A stretch of 64,000 nucleotides of DNA from Acidovorax radicis (lineage in GTDB: Bacteria; Pseudomonadota; Gammaproteobacteria; Burkholderiales; Burkholderiaceae_C): assembly GCF_020510705.1 (NCBI RefSeq), contig NZ_CP075184.1:3038001-3102000 (forward strand), in the 5' to 3' direction. Of this stretch, positions 32,498 through 41,299 are shown piece after piece (position 1 is the stretch's first letter; each line of letters starts with the position of its first letter). Below the pieces are notes generated by a model. It was not told where the DNA came from. It worked only from the letters and a program-made list of their open reading frames with translations, and searched no databases. The position numbers and the translations under genes were made by a program.

Positions 32498-33430
32498 TCA
32501 AGGACGGGCATGCACCACGGCAAACCAGCCGCGTTCGTCGGTCCATGCCTGGGCATGCCCAAACCCCGCGCGCGCCAACATGTCGGTAAACACGGACAGC
32601 GGGTATTTGTAGCTGTTTTCGGTATGAATACGTTCGCCTGGTGCAAACATGCGCGCCCCACCGGGCCAGCGCACCTGCACGGCCTGTATCGATTCCAGGT
32701 GCATTTCTATGCGGGACTCTTGCGCGTTGAAAAATGCGCGGTGCTGCCAATGGTCGATATCGAAGTCGCTGCCAATTAAACGGTTCACATGCGTGAGCAC
32801 ATTGCGGTTGAAGGCGGCCGTGACGCCAGCCGCATCGTCATAAGCGGCCTCTAGCACGGCCACGTCCTTGGGCAAATCAATACCGATGAGAAGGCCGCCG
32901 TCTTCATCGACCAGCGCACGCATATATGCGAGCAACTGCAGTGCGTGGGGTGGGTCAAAGTTACCGATGGACGAACCGGGGTAGAACACCAACCGGCCCG
33001 AGCGCGGTATGTCGTCTGGCAAATCGATGCCCTGCGTAAGGTCGCCGCCCACGGCGCGCGCATCCAGGCCCGGAAATTCGTCCCGCAGGCCTTGCACGGC
33101 CGACTGCAAAAAATCTGCCGAGATGTCCACCCCCACAAAACAGGCGGGCTGCACCAGGCGACACATGCTGCGGGCCTTCTGGCAATTGCCGGCACCCAGC
33201 TCGATGAGCGTGCGCCCGGGGCCGATGACCCGCGCAATGTCCTCGGCATGCCACTGCATCAACGCCGTTTCGGTGCGGGTGGGGTAATACTCTGGCAGCC
33301 GCGTGATGGCTTCAAACAGCTCTGAGCCACGCTGGTCATAAAAGTACTTGGGGGAAATGCGAGCCGGTGTGAGGCGCAGGCCGTCGGTGATATCGGTGTG
33401 GTGGGGCAAGGGCATGAATCGATGCGTCAT
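32498..33430 (-). CDS. egtD: L-histidine N(alpha)-methyltransferase EgtD
   Basis: SAM-dependent trimethylation of histidine to hercynine, first step of ergothioneine synthesis; 310 residues. Signatures are SPKYFYDQRGSELFEAITRL, YYPTRTETAL, the SAM loop LIELGAGNCQKAR and FYPGSSIGNFDP. The histidine-binding region NRNVLTHVNRLIGSDFD is intact. The open frame extends to 33583, but the conserved part and a plausible ATG begin at 33430; another ATG at 33415 is possible. Stop and egtB start are 13 bases apart. Confidence 0.92.
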   Translation of the reverse strand: MTHRFMPLPHHTDITDGLRLTPARISPKYFYDQRGSELFEAITRLPEYYPTRTETALMQWHAEDIARVIGPGRTLIELGAGNCQKARSMCRLVQPACFVGVDISADFLQSAVQGLRDEFPGLDARAVGGDLTQGIDLPDDIPRSGRLVFYPGSSIGNFDPPHALQLLAYMRALVDEDGGLLIGIDLPKDVAVLEAAYDDAAGVTAAFNRNVLTHVNRLIGSDFDIDHWQHRAFFNAQESRIEMHLESIQAVQVRWPGGARMFAPGERIHTENSYKYPLSVFTDMLARAGFGHAQAWTDERGWFAVVHARP

Positions 33431-33638
33431 ATCGCGCGGACAGGCCGCAGGTTCATCCAACGGAAAGCGCCTGACGCCAGTGCACCTGGGCACCCCGCCC
33501 CAACCACCCCCGAGGCCAGGCAATAAACGCCATGACCATGGCGCCATTGTGCGGCGAGCTTGTGGCGCCTGTATGTAGGTCAATTCCCCATGCGCCCCGT
33601 CAACGGCGCAGGCGTTTCAGGCGACCTCCCCCAATGAC

Positions 33639-35387
33639 TCAGCGCCCGTAAACGCGCAGCCCCAAGAGCACCAGCACCGCGACCAGCAGTATGACGGTAG
33701 CCGCCTTCCAGAAGACCACCGGGTTGCGCTCCACGAGCGGAACGCGCCGGCTGCGGTGAAACTGGGGACCCGGTGAATACAGGTCGTGCAGAAACTCGGA
33801 CATCGCCTCCTGGCGCTTGGCCGGATCCGGGCTCAGGGCTTTGTGCAGCACGCCATCCAGCCAGTGCGGCAGTTCAGGGCGCAAGTGCCGCACAGGGATA
33901 TACCGCAGCTTGTTGACATCCGCAGACGTCCGCACCCGCACGACCTGCAACCCATAAGGCAGTTGTGTCGTCAGCATCTGGTAGGCCAGCACCGCCAGTG
34001 AAAACAACTCAGACCGGGCCGATCCTTCCAGGCCCACGAAATATTCTGGCGCGGTGTATTGCAGGGAGCCCCTGATCGGGTCGCCCCTGTCACCCGTGTG
34101 AGGCAACAGCCCTTCGGCCAGGCCCGCAACCCGGGTGGAACCGAAGTCGATAAGGCGCACGGTGCCGCTGCGGTCAATCATCACGTTCTCAGGTCGCAGG
34201 TCCTGGTGCAGCATCTCTTTGCTATGAAAGGCCTGCAACCCCTTGGCGATCTGCGCCACAAGATCACGGACGGTATCAAGATCGGGGCGGTGGTGGTCGA
34301 TCATCCATTGCGCCAATGTCTGCCCTTCGACAAACTCCATCGCCACGTAGACATGCTGGCGGGGCCGGTTGCTTGCATGCGGCCGCAATACATAGGGGCT
34401 ATGGATACGCCGCGCCACCCACTCCTCCAGCAAAAGCCCGTCAAGGTAATCTGCATCACCCCCCAGGTCCGTGGACGGCGTTTTCAGCACCACCTGCTGC
34501 CCCGTCAGATCGTCCATCGCCAGGAACACGTGGCTGCGTGCACTGGCATGCAATTCGCGCACAACGGTGTAGCCCTCAAAACACACCCGTGGCGACAGCG
34601 GGGGCGGCAGTGCCAGCCCCTCGCGCAGCGCATACAGCCTGTAAGGCTGGGCCTCGGGCAGTGCCTCTATCCGCACCAGCTGCACGGTCATGTCGTCCTG
34701 CGCACCGCGCGCCAGCGCTGCGCCCACAAGCGACTGGGCGGCGCGGTCAAAGTCGTCGGGAAACTGCTGCAGGGCCGCCCACACGGCTGCGGCATCAAAG
34801 TGGGCATGCGCGCCATCGGTCGCCAATACGTAAATGGCGCCGACTTCTGCGGGCACGCAGGCGTAGTCAATCTCTATGTGGGCGCTGGCGCCCAGGGCCC
34901 GCGCCAGATACGACTCCACCGATGACAGGTGTACGCGGTGGTCTTCGGTCAACGGCTCCAGCGACTGCGCATGCAGGCGGTAGATTCGCGCGTCACCCAC
35001 ATGCAGCACATGCACCTCGCGCCCTTTGAAAATAAGCGCACTAAACGTGCAGACGTAGCCCCTGTCCTTGTCAAAGCGGGCATGGCTGCGCATGGTCTGT
35101 GCATGCAACCACGCATTGGTGGCACCCAGCACCCGCTGCGCAGAGCGCCGCACCGACCAGGCGTCTGAGGTCGCGTAATAGTCTTCCAGAAAGCTGTGCA
35201 CCGCGGCAGCGCTGGCCTCCTGGCTGACCGGGCTGGAGCCGATGCCGTCGGCCAGCGCCACCACAATGCCTTTGGCGCTCAGAAGCGGCTCGCCGGGCAG
35301 CATCGCGCCATGAAAGTCCTGGTTCACGCCCTTGACGCCCGCACGCGAGTGCTGGCCGAGCGTGACGCGCAGTTTTTCAGTCGTCAT
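33639..35387 (-). CDS. PP2C-type phosphatase fused to a Ser/Thr protein kinase, membrane-anchored
   Basis: A 582-residue protein. Residues 1-240 are a PP2C phosphatase with GVNQDFHG, VALADGIGSS, LHVGDARIYRLH and AQDDMTV metal-site motifs. Residues 270-540 are a Hanks-type kinase with Lys in QQVVLKTP, catalytic loop MLHQDLRPENVMID and RLIDFGSTRV (DFG), plus GSLQYTAPEYF. A single C-terminal membrane helix (AATVILLVAVLVLLGLRVYG) follows. The kinase and phosphatase can thus oppose each other in one chain. A similar Ser/Thr kinase gene accompanies nirBD in the Pseudomonas aeruginosa nitrate-assimilation cluster (PA1782), so a role in nitrite/nitrate assimilation is likely. Its target is unknown. 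Confidence 0.88.
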   Translation of the reverse strand: MTTEKLRVTLGQHSRAGVKGVNQDFHGAMLPGEPLLSAKGIVVALADGIGSSPVSQEASAAAVHSFLEDYYATSDAWSVRRSAQRVLGATNAWLHAQTMRSHARFDKDRGYVCTFSALIFKGREVHVLHVGDARIYRLHAQSLEPLTEDHRVHLSSVESYLARALGASAHIEIDYACVPAEVGAIYVLATDGAHAHFDAAAVWAALQQFPDDFDRAAQSLVGAALARGAQDDMTVQLVRIEALPEAQPYRLYALREGLALPPPLSPRVCFEGYTVVRELHASARSHVFLAMDDLTGQQVVLKTPSTDLGGDADYLDGLLLEEWVARRIHSPYVLRPHASNRPRQHVYVAMEFVEGQTLAQWMIDHHRPDLDTVRDLVAQIAKGLQAFHSKEMLHQDLRPENVMIDRSGTVRLIDFGSTRVAGLAEGLLPHTGDRGDPIRGSLQYTAPEYFVGLEGSARSELFSLAVLAYQMLTTQLPYGLQVVRVRTSADVNKLRYIPVRHLRPELPHWLDGVLHKALSPDPAKRQEAMSEFLHDLYSPGPQFHRSRRVPLVERNPVVFWKAATVILLVAVLVLLGLRVYGR

Positions 35388-35488
35388 GCATCAAGCGCCA
35401 CGAAGGTTGCGGGCATGGCAGGCAATTGTTGGGGTGTGAGCGGATACACCCCATACGCCAGGGCCAAGGCCATTGCCCCCGCCCATTC

Positions 35489-36301
35489 TCATGCCACCTT
35501 GCGCTTGGGTGCCGTTTTGTAGTGGGTGGAATACAGCGTAGCCCCCACAAAGGTCAGCCCACCCACCACGTTACCCAACACGGTAGGCAACTCATTCCAG
35601 ATCAGGTAGTCCAGCAGCGTGAATTTGCCGCCCAGCATCAGGCCTGTGGGGAACAAAAACATGTTGACGATCGAGTGCTCAAAGCCCATATAGAAGAAGA
35701 CCATCACGGGCATCCACATGCCAATGGCTTTGCCCGACACGGTGGTGGACATCATTGCGGCGACCACGCCAGTGGACACCATCCAGTTGCACATCACGGC
35801 GCGAATGAACAGTGTGAGCATGCCAGCTGCACCGTGTGCTGCGTAGCCCAGGGTGCGACCTTCGCCGATGTGCCCCAGCTTCTCGCCCACCGCGCTGGGG
35901 GCCTCGGTGAAACCGAAGGTGAAGATGATGGACATGAACAAGGCCACCGTGAGCGCACCGGCAAAATTGCCGCAGAAGACCAAGCCCCAGTTGCGCATCA
36001 CGCCAGCCCAGGTAGCCCCCGGGCGTTTGTCAAACACCGCCAAGGGGGCGAGCGTGAAAACCCCCGTCAACAGATCAAACCCCAACAGATAGAGCAAGAT
36101 GAAACCCACCGGGAACAGGATTGCACCCGCCAGCGCATTGCCGGTATTGACAGTCACGCTGACCGCAAACGCGGCAGACAGCGCGAGGATGGCACCAGCC
36201 ATGTAGGAGCGGATCAGCGTGTCGCGGGTAGACATCAGCAGCTTGGATTCACCGGAATCGACCATCTTGGTCACGAACTCGGCAGGGGCGAGATAGGCCA
36301 T
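35489..36301 (-). CDS. formate/nitrite transporter (FNT) family channel, probable nitrite uptake
   Basis: A 270-residue inner-membrane protein with six helices in the FNT pattern. It begins MAYLAPAEFVTKMVDSGESK and has the family loops LLGFDLLTGVFTLAPLA, CGNFAGALT and MGFEHSIVNMFLFPTG (the second FNT signature with the central His). The frame is open to 36520, but the ATG at 36301 with AAGGAAAT before it starts the conserved protein. It lies between the NasR gene and the kinase/phosphatase gene next to nirBD, so nitrite rather than formate is the likely cargo. It corresponds to NirC-type channels of enterobacteria, not to the cytochrome NirC at 15559. Confidence 0.9.
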   Translation of the reverse strand: MAYLAPAEFVTKMVDSGESKLLMSTRDTLIRSYMAGAILALSAAFAVSVTVNTGNALAGAILFPVGFILLYLLGFDLLTGVFTLAPLAVFDKRPGATWAGVMRNWGLVFCGNFAGALTVALFMSIIFTFGFTEAPSAVGEKLGHIGEGRTLGYAAHGAAGMLTLFIRAVMCNWMVSTGVVAAMMSTTVSGKAIGMWMPVMVFFYMGFEHSIVNMFLFPTGLMLGGKFTLLDYLIWNELPTVLGNVVGGLTFVGATLYSTHYKTAPKRKVA

Positions 36302-36666
36302 TTGATTTCCTTGGGGACGGAGACGGGGGGCCTCCTGCTGCCGTGCGGCAAAGGAGGCACAAGAGATTTCAATCGCATATGCAGCGCCCAGCCGTATGAA
36401 GGCCCAAAGCGATAGGGACGCCGTTATCCCCGGTTGCACGATTGCGCGATCGCGTGACATGCGGAAACCCGCAAAAAACCCAAAGCCGCCGTTAGCCCGA
36501 GCCGCATCACCTACCAGCAAGTTCCATTCCGTGTTTGCGCCCTATGCCTCGCACTCAAAAAACAAGCGGATGCACAGCTGTTGGGCATGCCCTACCAGAC
36601 GGAACACATCCAGTGCAAGCAGGCACCAAAGTGGTGGTTGGGGATGCGAAGGAGAGCCGCAGTGCC
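36302..36666 (-). promoter_or_regulatory. 365-base leader before the FNT channel gene, with tandem hexaloop hairpins
   Basis: No gene is evident on either strand. On the minus strand two adjacent hairpins are drawn by eye. CGCGAU/AUCGUG with loop CGCGCA is at 36454-36437, and GGGAU/GUCCC with loop AACGGC is at 36430-36415, with a six-base linker. The second loop fits the A1-xx-G4 rule of ANTAR targets, the first has C at position 1. A strong GCCTCCT/AGGAGGC hairpin lies at 36331-36357 just before the ribosome binding site. This may be a second NasR-controlled leader. Confidence 0.4.
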
Positions 36667-37971
36667 TCAGGGCCGGTTGGCTGATGGCAACGCGAACGTC
36701 AGATCAGGCAGGGACAGCGTGGCCTCTGCCACCTCCACAAGACGCCGATTTTGGTCCATGGAGGTTTTTTGCAGCACCCGAAACGCGACCTCTTCATTCA
36801 TGCCAAGCCGGGCCATCAGCACACCTTTGGCCCGCTCGATCACCTTGCGTTCGTTGAGGGTGCGGCGAGCGGCTTCGAGTTCGGCCTCCATGCTCGCCAT
36901 GCGGCTGGACTGGGCCCTCAAGAGCTCCACCAGCGAGGCGGTGTCAACCCCTGTGCCGGCCCTGCCCAAGGGCTCAGGCAAAGCCCCAGGTGCGGCAGAC
37001 GTACTAAAAAATCGGTCCACCGATTGCGTGCGTGGCGGCGGATTGTTGCGCAGGCCGTGCAGCATGCCACGCGAGTCAAGCAGGTCTTGCTGGGCTTGCG
37101 CGATGCGCACCGCGCAGTCTTCGCGAAGACGTTTGACCAATTCAAACTGAATTTGCCACAGTGCATCGATGCGGCCAGAGCACACGTCAAACCAGGCATC
37201 GATAAGGTCACTGTCCAGTGGCGCGCCTGGTTTGGCCACACACAGCGTGCGCCGCAGACGCTCAAGCTGCGCCACACCGGCGGACAGTTGCGCCTGCTCC
37301 CAACGGGCGCGCAGCACGGGTTCTGCAAACTCGCCGAACACACGCAGGCTGCGCTCCTGGGCGTCGATAAGGTGCAACACCCGCTGTTGGTGCTCTTCGC
37401 TCATGCTGCCCGTCGCATACAGCAGCGCGCCCACCGCACGCTCCTGTGCCGCCTCTTCCTGGGCCTGCACCAGGTGGAGCAAGGCCACCAACAGGCGCGA
37501 CACGCTGGGCAGGTCTGCCGCGTCGGCCACATGAAACACCAGCTCGACCAGGCCGGCAATCAGATGGCTGTAGGCAGCCACCGAATCATGGGGACTCATG
37601 GCCTGGCGCTCGATCTGGCCGCGCAGCGCAGGGAGCGATTCGATACCGAGCAGCGCCCACGCCATCAGAGACAGCGTCTTGGCCGTGGCCCCTTGCGCGG
37701 GCTCGGAATGCTCGGCAAAAACATCGCGCAGCCGTGCCTCCAGGGGGGCCACCTCGTCCACAATTTTGCGGCGCATGTCCACAAACCGTTGCGCGTTGGA
37801 TGCCAGATAAATGCCCGAGGCCCCGCGCTCGCGCTGCAGCCCCTGAATGAGTTGACCAATCACATCCACCAGCTCCGCACGGCGGGCTAGGCGGCCAACA
37901 GCATCAATCTCCAACTGCCTGGAGCGCAGCACCAGCTGGGACACAGACAAGGGCAACACCGTTTCGTACAT
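36667..37971 (-). CDS. nasR: NasR-type nitrate/nitrite-sensing ANTAR antiterminator
   Basis: A 434-residue cytoplasmic regulator. Residues about 40-300 are an all-helical nitrate- and nitrite-sensing (NIT) domain, seen as LIQGLQRERGASGIYLAS and LFHxxLR-like helices. The C-terminal ANTAR domain (about 365-425) contains LNERKVIERAKGVLMARLG and EEVAFRVLQKTSMDQNRRL, the RNA-binding three-helix bundle. In Klebsiella NasR binds leader RNA of the nas operon when nitrate or nitrite is present and prevents termination. The gene lies downstream of nirB-nirD on the same strand, so it may be autoregulated. ATG 37971 has CCAGGAATC upstream; the longer frame to 38097 is rejected. Confidence 0.9.
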   Translation of the reverse strand: MYETVLPLSVSQLVLRSRQLEIDAVGRLARRAELVDVIGQLIQGLQRERGASGIYLASNAQRFVDMRRKIVDEVAPLEARLRDVFAEHSEPAQGATAKTLSLMAWALLGIESLPALRGQIERQAMSPHDSVAAYSHLIAGLVELVFHVADAADLPSVSRLLVALLHLVQAQEEAAQERAVGALLYATGSMSEEHQQRVLHLIDAQERSLRVFGEFAEPVLRARWEQAQLSAGVAQLERLRRTLCVAKPGAPLDSDLIDAWFDVCSGRIDALWQIQFELVKRLREDCAVRIAQAQQDLLDSRGMLHGLRNNPPPRTQSVDRFFSTSAAPGALPEPLGRAGTGVDTASLVELLRAQSSRMASMEAELEAARRTLNERKVIERAKGVLMARLGMNEEVAFRVLQKTSMDQNRRLVEVAEATLSLPDLTFALPSANRP

Positions 37972-38015
37972 GCAAGATTCCTGGACAGGGCTATGAGAGC
38001 AGGCGATTGAACCGG

Positions 38016-38354
38016 TCAAGCAACCGCCACACTGACGCGGCCACCGTCCACACGCACACCATGGGTACGAACCGATTGCCCGGGCACCTCCAGGCACTCG
38101 CCAGTGTGCAGGTCAAAATGGTTCTTGTACATCGGCGAGGCCACCACCACACGGTCTCCGAGCGTGCCGAGCAACCCACGGGCCAGCACGCTGGCCCCGG
38201 ACTTCGGGTCTACGTTGTCGATGGCAAAAAAACGACCGTCGCCAGTGCGAAAAACGGCGACGTGTTGACGGGCCACCAGTGCACACACGCCGGTGTCAGG
38301 GCAGATGTCATCCACCGCGCAAACGTCCGTCCAGGTCAGGGAATGATTTTTCAT
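38016..38354 (-). CDS. nirD: nitrite reductase (NADH) small subunit
   Basis: A 112-residue Rieske-like protein that partners NirB in assimilatory reduction of nitrite to ammonium. The fold is indicated by AVFRTGDGRFFAIDNVDPKS and ASPMYKNHFDLHTGECLE. As in other small NirD proteins the Rieske Cys/His ligands are only partly kept. The ATG at 38354 has CGGAG before it and lies 20 bases after the nirB stop; residues upstream of that ATG overlap nirB. This NirD is unrelated to the heme d1 protein NirD at 17089. Confidence 0.9.
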   Translation of the reverse strand: MKNHSLTWTDVCAVDDICPDTGVCALVARQHVAVFRTGDGRFFAIDNVDPKSGASVLARGLLGTLGDRVVVASPMYKNHFDLHTGECLEVPGQSVRTHGVRVDGGRVSVAVA

Positions 38355-38374
38355 GGCGTATCTCCGGGTCAGGA

Positions 38375-40924
38375 TCAAGACAAGGCCAGGCTGAGCTTGT
38401 CGGGCGCTGGGGCTGCAGGTAGCGTGCGTTCGTCTGCACGGGCTGGACGAATCTGGCCGCGCTCTTGCACGAAAACCACATGCTCATCGGTTTGGTTGCT
38501 GTTGACGAAGGAGCGAAAGCGTTTGCGGGTTTCGGGGTCATTGACCGCCGTTTTCCATTCGCACTGGTAAGTGTTGACGATATGCTGCATTTGCGCCTCC
38601 AGCTCGTCGCACAGACCCAGACTGTCATGGACCAAAACGTCCGTCAGATATTCAAGGCCCCCTTCAAGGTTCTCGCGCCAGGTGCTGGTGCGCTGCAAAC
38701 GGTCTGCGGTGCGCACATAAAACATGAGCACGCGGTCTATCATGCGCACCAGATTTTCTTTGTTCAGGTCTGACGCAAACAGCTCAGCGTGGCGCGGCTT
38801 CATGCCCCCGTTGCCGCAGATATACAGGTTCCAGCCCTTGTCGGTGGCGATGATGCCGATGTCCTTACCCTGTGCCTCGGCACACTCGCGTGTGCAGCCC
38901 GACACGCCGAATTTGATCTTGTGCGGTGACCGCAGGCCCTTGTAACGATGCTCCAGCTCCACAGCCAAGCCCACGCTGTCGCCGACGCCGTAGCGGCACC
39001 AGGTGGAACCGACGCAGCTTTTGACAGTACGCAGCGATTTGCCATAGGCATGGCCAGACTCGAATCCCGCAGCGATCAGCTCCTCCCAGATCACCGGCAG
39101 TTGTTCGACGCGTGCGCCAAACAGGTCCACACGCTGGCCGCCAGTGACCTTGGTGTACAGGCCATATTTTTTGGCCACCTGCCCCACAGCAATAAGACCA
39201 TCTGGAGTCACCTCGCCACCGGGCATGCGCGGCACCACCGAATAGGTGCCATCTTTTTGAATGTTGCCCAGGTAGTAGTCGTTGCTGTCCTGAAGACTGG
39301 CGAGGTCCTTCTTCAGCACGAATTCGTTCCAACAGGATGCAAAAACACTGGCAGCCACGGGTTTGCAGACGTCGCAGCCCAAGCCCTTGCCATGCTGGGC
39401 CAGCAGTTGTTCAAAACTGCGGATGTTGCCCACGCGCACCAGGTGGTAAATCTCCTGGCGCGAATGCGCAAAATGCTCGCACACATGGTTATTGACCGCC
39501 ATGCCGAGGCGGGCCATTTCCATCTTCATGACCTGGGTGACCAACGGTACACAGCCGCCGCAGGTGGCGCCGGCCTTGTTGCAGGCTTTGATGCCCGCCA
39601 TGGTGGTAACACCGTCGCCCACAGCGGCACAAATCGCGCCTTTGGTCACGTTGTTGCAAGAACATATCTGCGCCGTGTCAGGCAAAACGTCCACCCCCAA
39701 GCCGGGCCTGGCGTTGCCATCACTCGAAGGCAGTATCAGGAACTCAGGCTCAGCAGGCAACGTAATGCCGTGGATCACCATCTGCAGCAGCGTGCCGTAT
39801 TCAGCCGCATCGCCAATCAACACAGCGCCCAGAAGTTTTTTACCGTCCTCACTAACGACGATCTTCTTGTAGACCTGGCGCCGCTCATCCACATACTGAC
39901 AAGCACGGCTGTGCGGCGTGCGGCCATGGGCGTCGCCGATGCTGGCAACGTCCACCCCCATCAGCTTCAGTTTGGTGCTCAGATCAGCACCCGCAAAAGA
40001 CGCCTCGACATCCCCCGCGATATGGCGGGCCGCCACGCGAGCCATGTCGTAACCGGGAGCAACCAGACCAAAGGTTTGCTCGCTCCAGGATGCGCACTCG
40101 CCAATGGCATACACATGGTGATCGCTGGTGCGGCATGTGTTGTCAATCGCAACGCCGCCGCGTGGACCGATAGCCAGCACACACTGGCGTGCCAGTTCAT
40201 CGCGAGGACGTATTCCCGCTGAAAAAACAATCATGTCGGTTTCGAGGTAAGAGTCGTCCGCAAACTTCATGCGGTGGCGTGCCCGAGCGCCGTCCGTGAT
40301 CTCTTGGGTGTTGCGGCCCGTATGCACCTGCACCCCTAGCGCCTCGATCTTGGAGCACAGCATGCGCCCGCCCCCTTCATCCACCTGCACCGCCATCAAC
40401 CGCGGAGCAAACTCGACCACATGGGTTTCAAGGCCCATGTCCCGCAAGGCTTTTGCGCACTCAAGCCCGAGCAGGCCGCCACCGACCACCACACCCGACG
40501 CCGACTTTGCGCCGCTCGCCTTCATGGCCTCCAGATCCTCGATCGTTCGGTACACAAAACAATGCGGCCGGTCGCGGCCGGGCACCTGTGGAACGAATGG
40601 GCTGGACCCTGTCGCCAATACCAGTTTGTCGTAAGCAAAGACCTCGCCGGTGACCGTCGTCACGGTGCGGATGCGCCTGTCTATGGAGGCAGCGCGTGTT
40701 GCCAGACGAAGAGAAAACCCCGTACGCTCAAAAAAACCCTCCTCCACCAGAGAGAGATCCTCAGCAGTGGTCCCACTGAAAAACGCCGACAGATGAACCC
40801 GGTCATAAGCGGGCCTGGGCTCTTCACACAATACCGTCACGTCCAGATCGGACAACCCGGTTTCCGCCAGGCTTTCCAGAAATTTGTGACCGACCATTCC
40901 ATGGCCAATAAGAACGATCTTCAT
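38375..40924 (-). CDS. nirB: nitrite reductase (NAD(P)H) large subunit
   Basis: Cytoplasmic siroheme enzyme of 849 residues that reduces nitrite to ammonium with NADH. Order of domains: FAD/NAD(P)H oxidoreductase (about 1-420) starting MKIVLIGHGMVGHKFLE; BFD-like [2Fe-2S] domain with ICSCNNVTKGAI and ATCGGCVP; then siroheme/[4Fe-4S] sulfite/nitrite reductase domains with CVGSTWCRYGVGDS and KFGVSGCTRECAEAQGKD, followed by ICGNGGMKPRHAELF. AGGAAGAG precedes ATG 40924. A 227-base leader with sigma-54 promoter and ANTAR-type hairpins lies upstream. Confidence 0.96.
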   Translation of the reverse strand: MKIVLIGHGMVGHKFLESLAETGLSDLDVTVLCEEPRPAYDRVHLSAFFSGTTAEDLSLVEEGFFERTGFSLRLATRAASIDRRIRTVTTVTGEVFAYDKLVLATGSSPFVPQVPGRDRPHCFVYRTIEDLEAMKASGAKSASGVVVGGGLLGLECAKALRDMGLETHVVEFAPRLMAVQVDEGGGRMLCSKIEALGVQVHTGRNTQEITDGARARHRMKFADDSYLETDMIVFSAGIRPRDELARQCVLAIGPRGGVAIDNTCRTSDHHVYAIGECASWSEQTFGLVAPGYDMARVAARHIAGDVEASFAGADLSTKLKLMGVDVASIGDAHGRTPHSRACQYVDERRQVYKKIVVSEDGKKLLGAVLIGDAAEYGTLLQMVIHGITLPAEPEFLILPSSDGNARPGLGVDVLPDTAQICSCNNVTKGAICAAVGDGVTTMAGIKACNKAGATCGGCVPLVTQVMKMEMARLGMAVNNHVCEHFAHSRQEIYHLVRVGNIRSFEQLLAQHGKGLGCDVCKPVAASVFASCWNEFVLKKDLASLQDSNDYYLGNIQKDGTYSVVPRMPGGEVTPDGLIAVGQVAKKYGLYTKVTGGQRVDLFGARVEQLPVIWEELIAAGFESGHAYGKSLRTVKSCVGSTWCRYGVGDSVGLAVELEHRYKGLRSPHKIKFGVSGCTRECAEAQGKDIGIIATDKGWNLYICGNGGMKPRHAELFASDLNKENLVRMIDRVLMFYVRTADRLQRTSTWRENLEGGLEYLTDVLVHDSLGLCDELEAQMQHIVNTYQCEWKTAVNDPETRKRFRSFVNSNQTDEHVVFVQERGQIRPARADERTLPAAPAPDKLSLALS

Positions 40925-41047
40925 GTTTTCTCTTCCTGCGATGGTCCGTGCGCCGCAAAATGCCGAGGCGGGATGCTTGCGTGGCCTGCCACCCAGGGCG
41001 ACCTGTCGCAACACATCTCACCGCAGCGCATAGCGCCTGCCGAGAAT

Positions 41048-41131
41048 GGAACAACCCAACGGCAAGCTCAAAGCTCCACCGTTCGTTTGGGGTTCCGCCA
41101 TCGTTAGCGGAGAATTTCAACCGGTCTGAAA
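41048..41131 (-). ncRNA. putative NasR (ANTAR) antitermination leader of nirBD
   Basis: Read on the minus strand. Hairpin P1 (41131-41115) has stem UUUCA/UGAAA and loop ACCGGU with one bulged G. After a three-base linker, hairpin P2 (41111-41094) has stem UCCGCU/GGCGGA and hexaloop AACGAU. Both loops have A at position 1 and G at position 4, the rule for ANTAR targets. A long imperfect hairpin (41096-41048; GGAAC/GUUCC, CCCAA/UUGGG, CGG/CCG) shares GGA with P2, so the two exclude each other. The T run after it is weak, so termination strength is uncertain. Structures were drawn by eye. Confidence 0.6.
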
Positions 41132-41161
41132 GCAGCTTCACTGACAGACTTCACCATGTTC

Positions 41162-41177
41162 AGCAAAATCTGTGCCG
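41162..41177 (-). promoter_or_regulatory. sigma-54 (-24/-12) promoter of nirBD
   Basis: On the minus strand the element reads CGGCACAGATTTTGCT, against consensus TGGCACGNNNNTTGCW. The essential GG and GC pairs are present with exact 10-base spacing. The predicted start is an A near 41151. This implies NtrC-type nitrogen control in addition to nitrate induction. Confidence 0.75.
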
Positions 41178-41299
41178 ATATGCCGACCCATGCAGATGCA
41201 TGGACGCGTACTGGTCGCGTTGACCTGCGCCATGGGCAGATACGGACACGCGAGCATCTGCGTCACGGATGATGTGCATCAATGCAGTGCGACCGCCGT

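Noticed and set aside
36396..36857. 153-residue plus-strand frame across the nasR/channel intergenic region
   Set aside because: Overlaps the 3' end of nasR, has no coherent protein features, and is probably chance in a GC-rich spacer.
41275..41286. TGCAT-CA-ATGCA palindrome about 125 bases before the predicted nirBD start, as an NtrC enhancer
   Set aside because: Right distance, but half-sites and spacing do not fit GCAC-N7-GTGC; no claim made.
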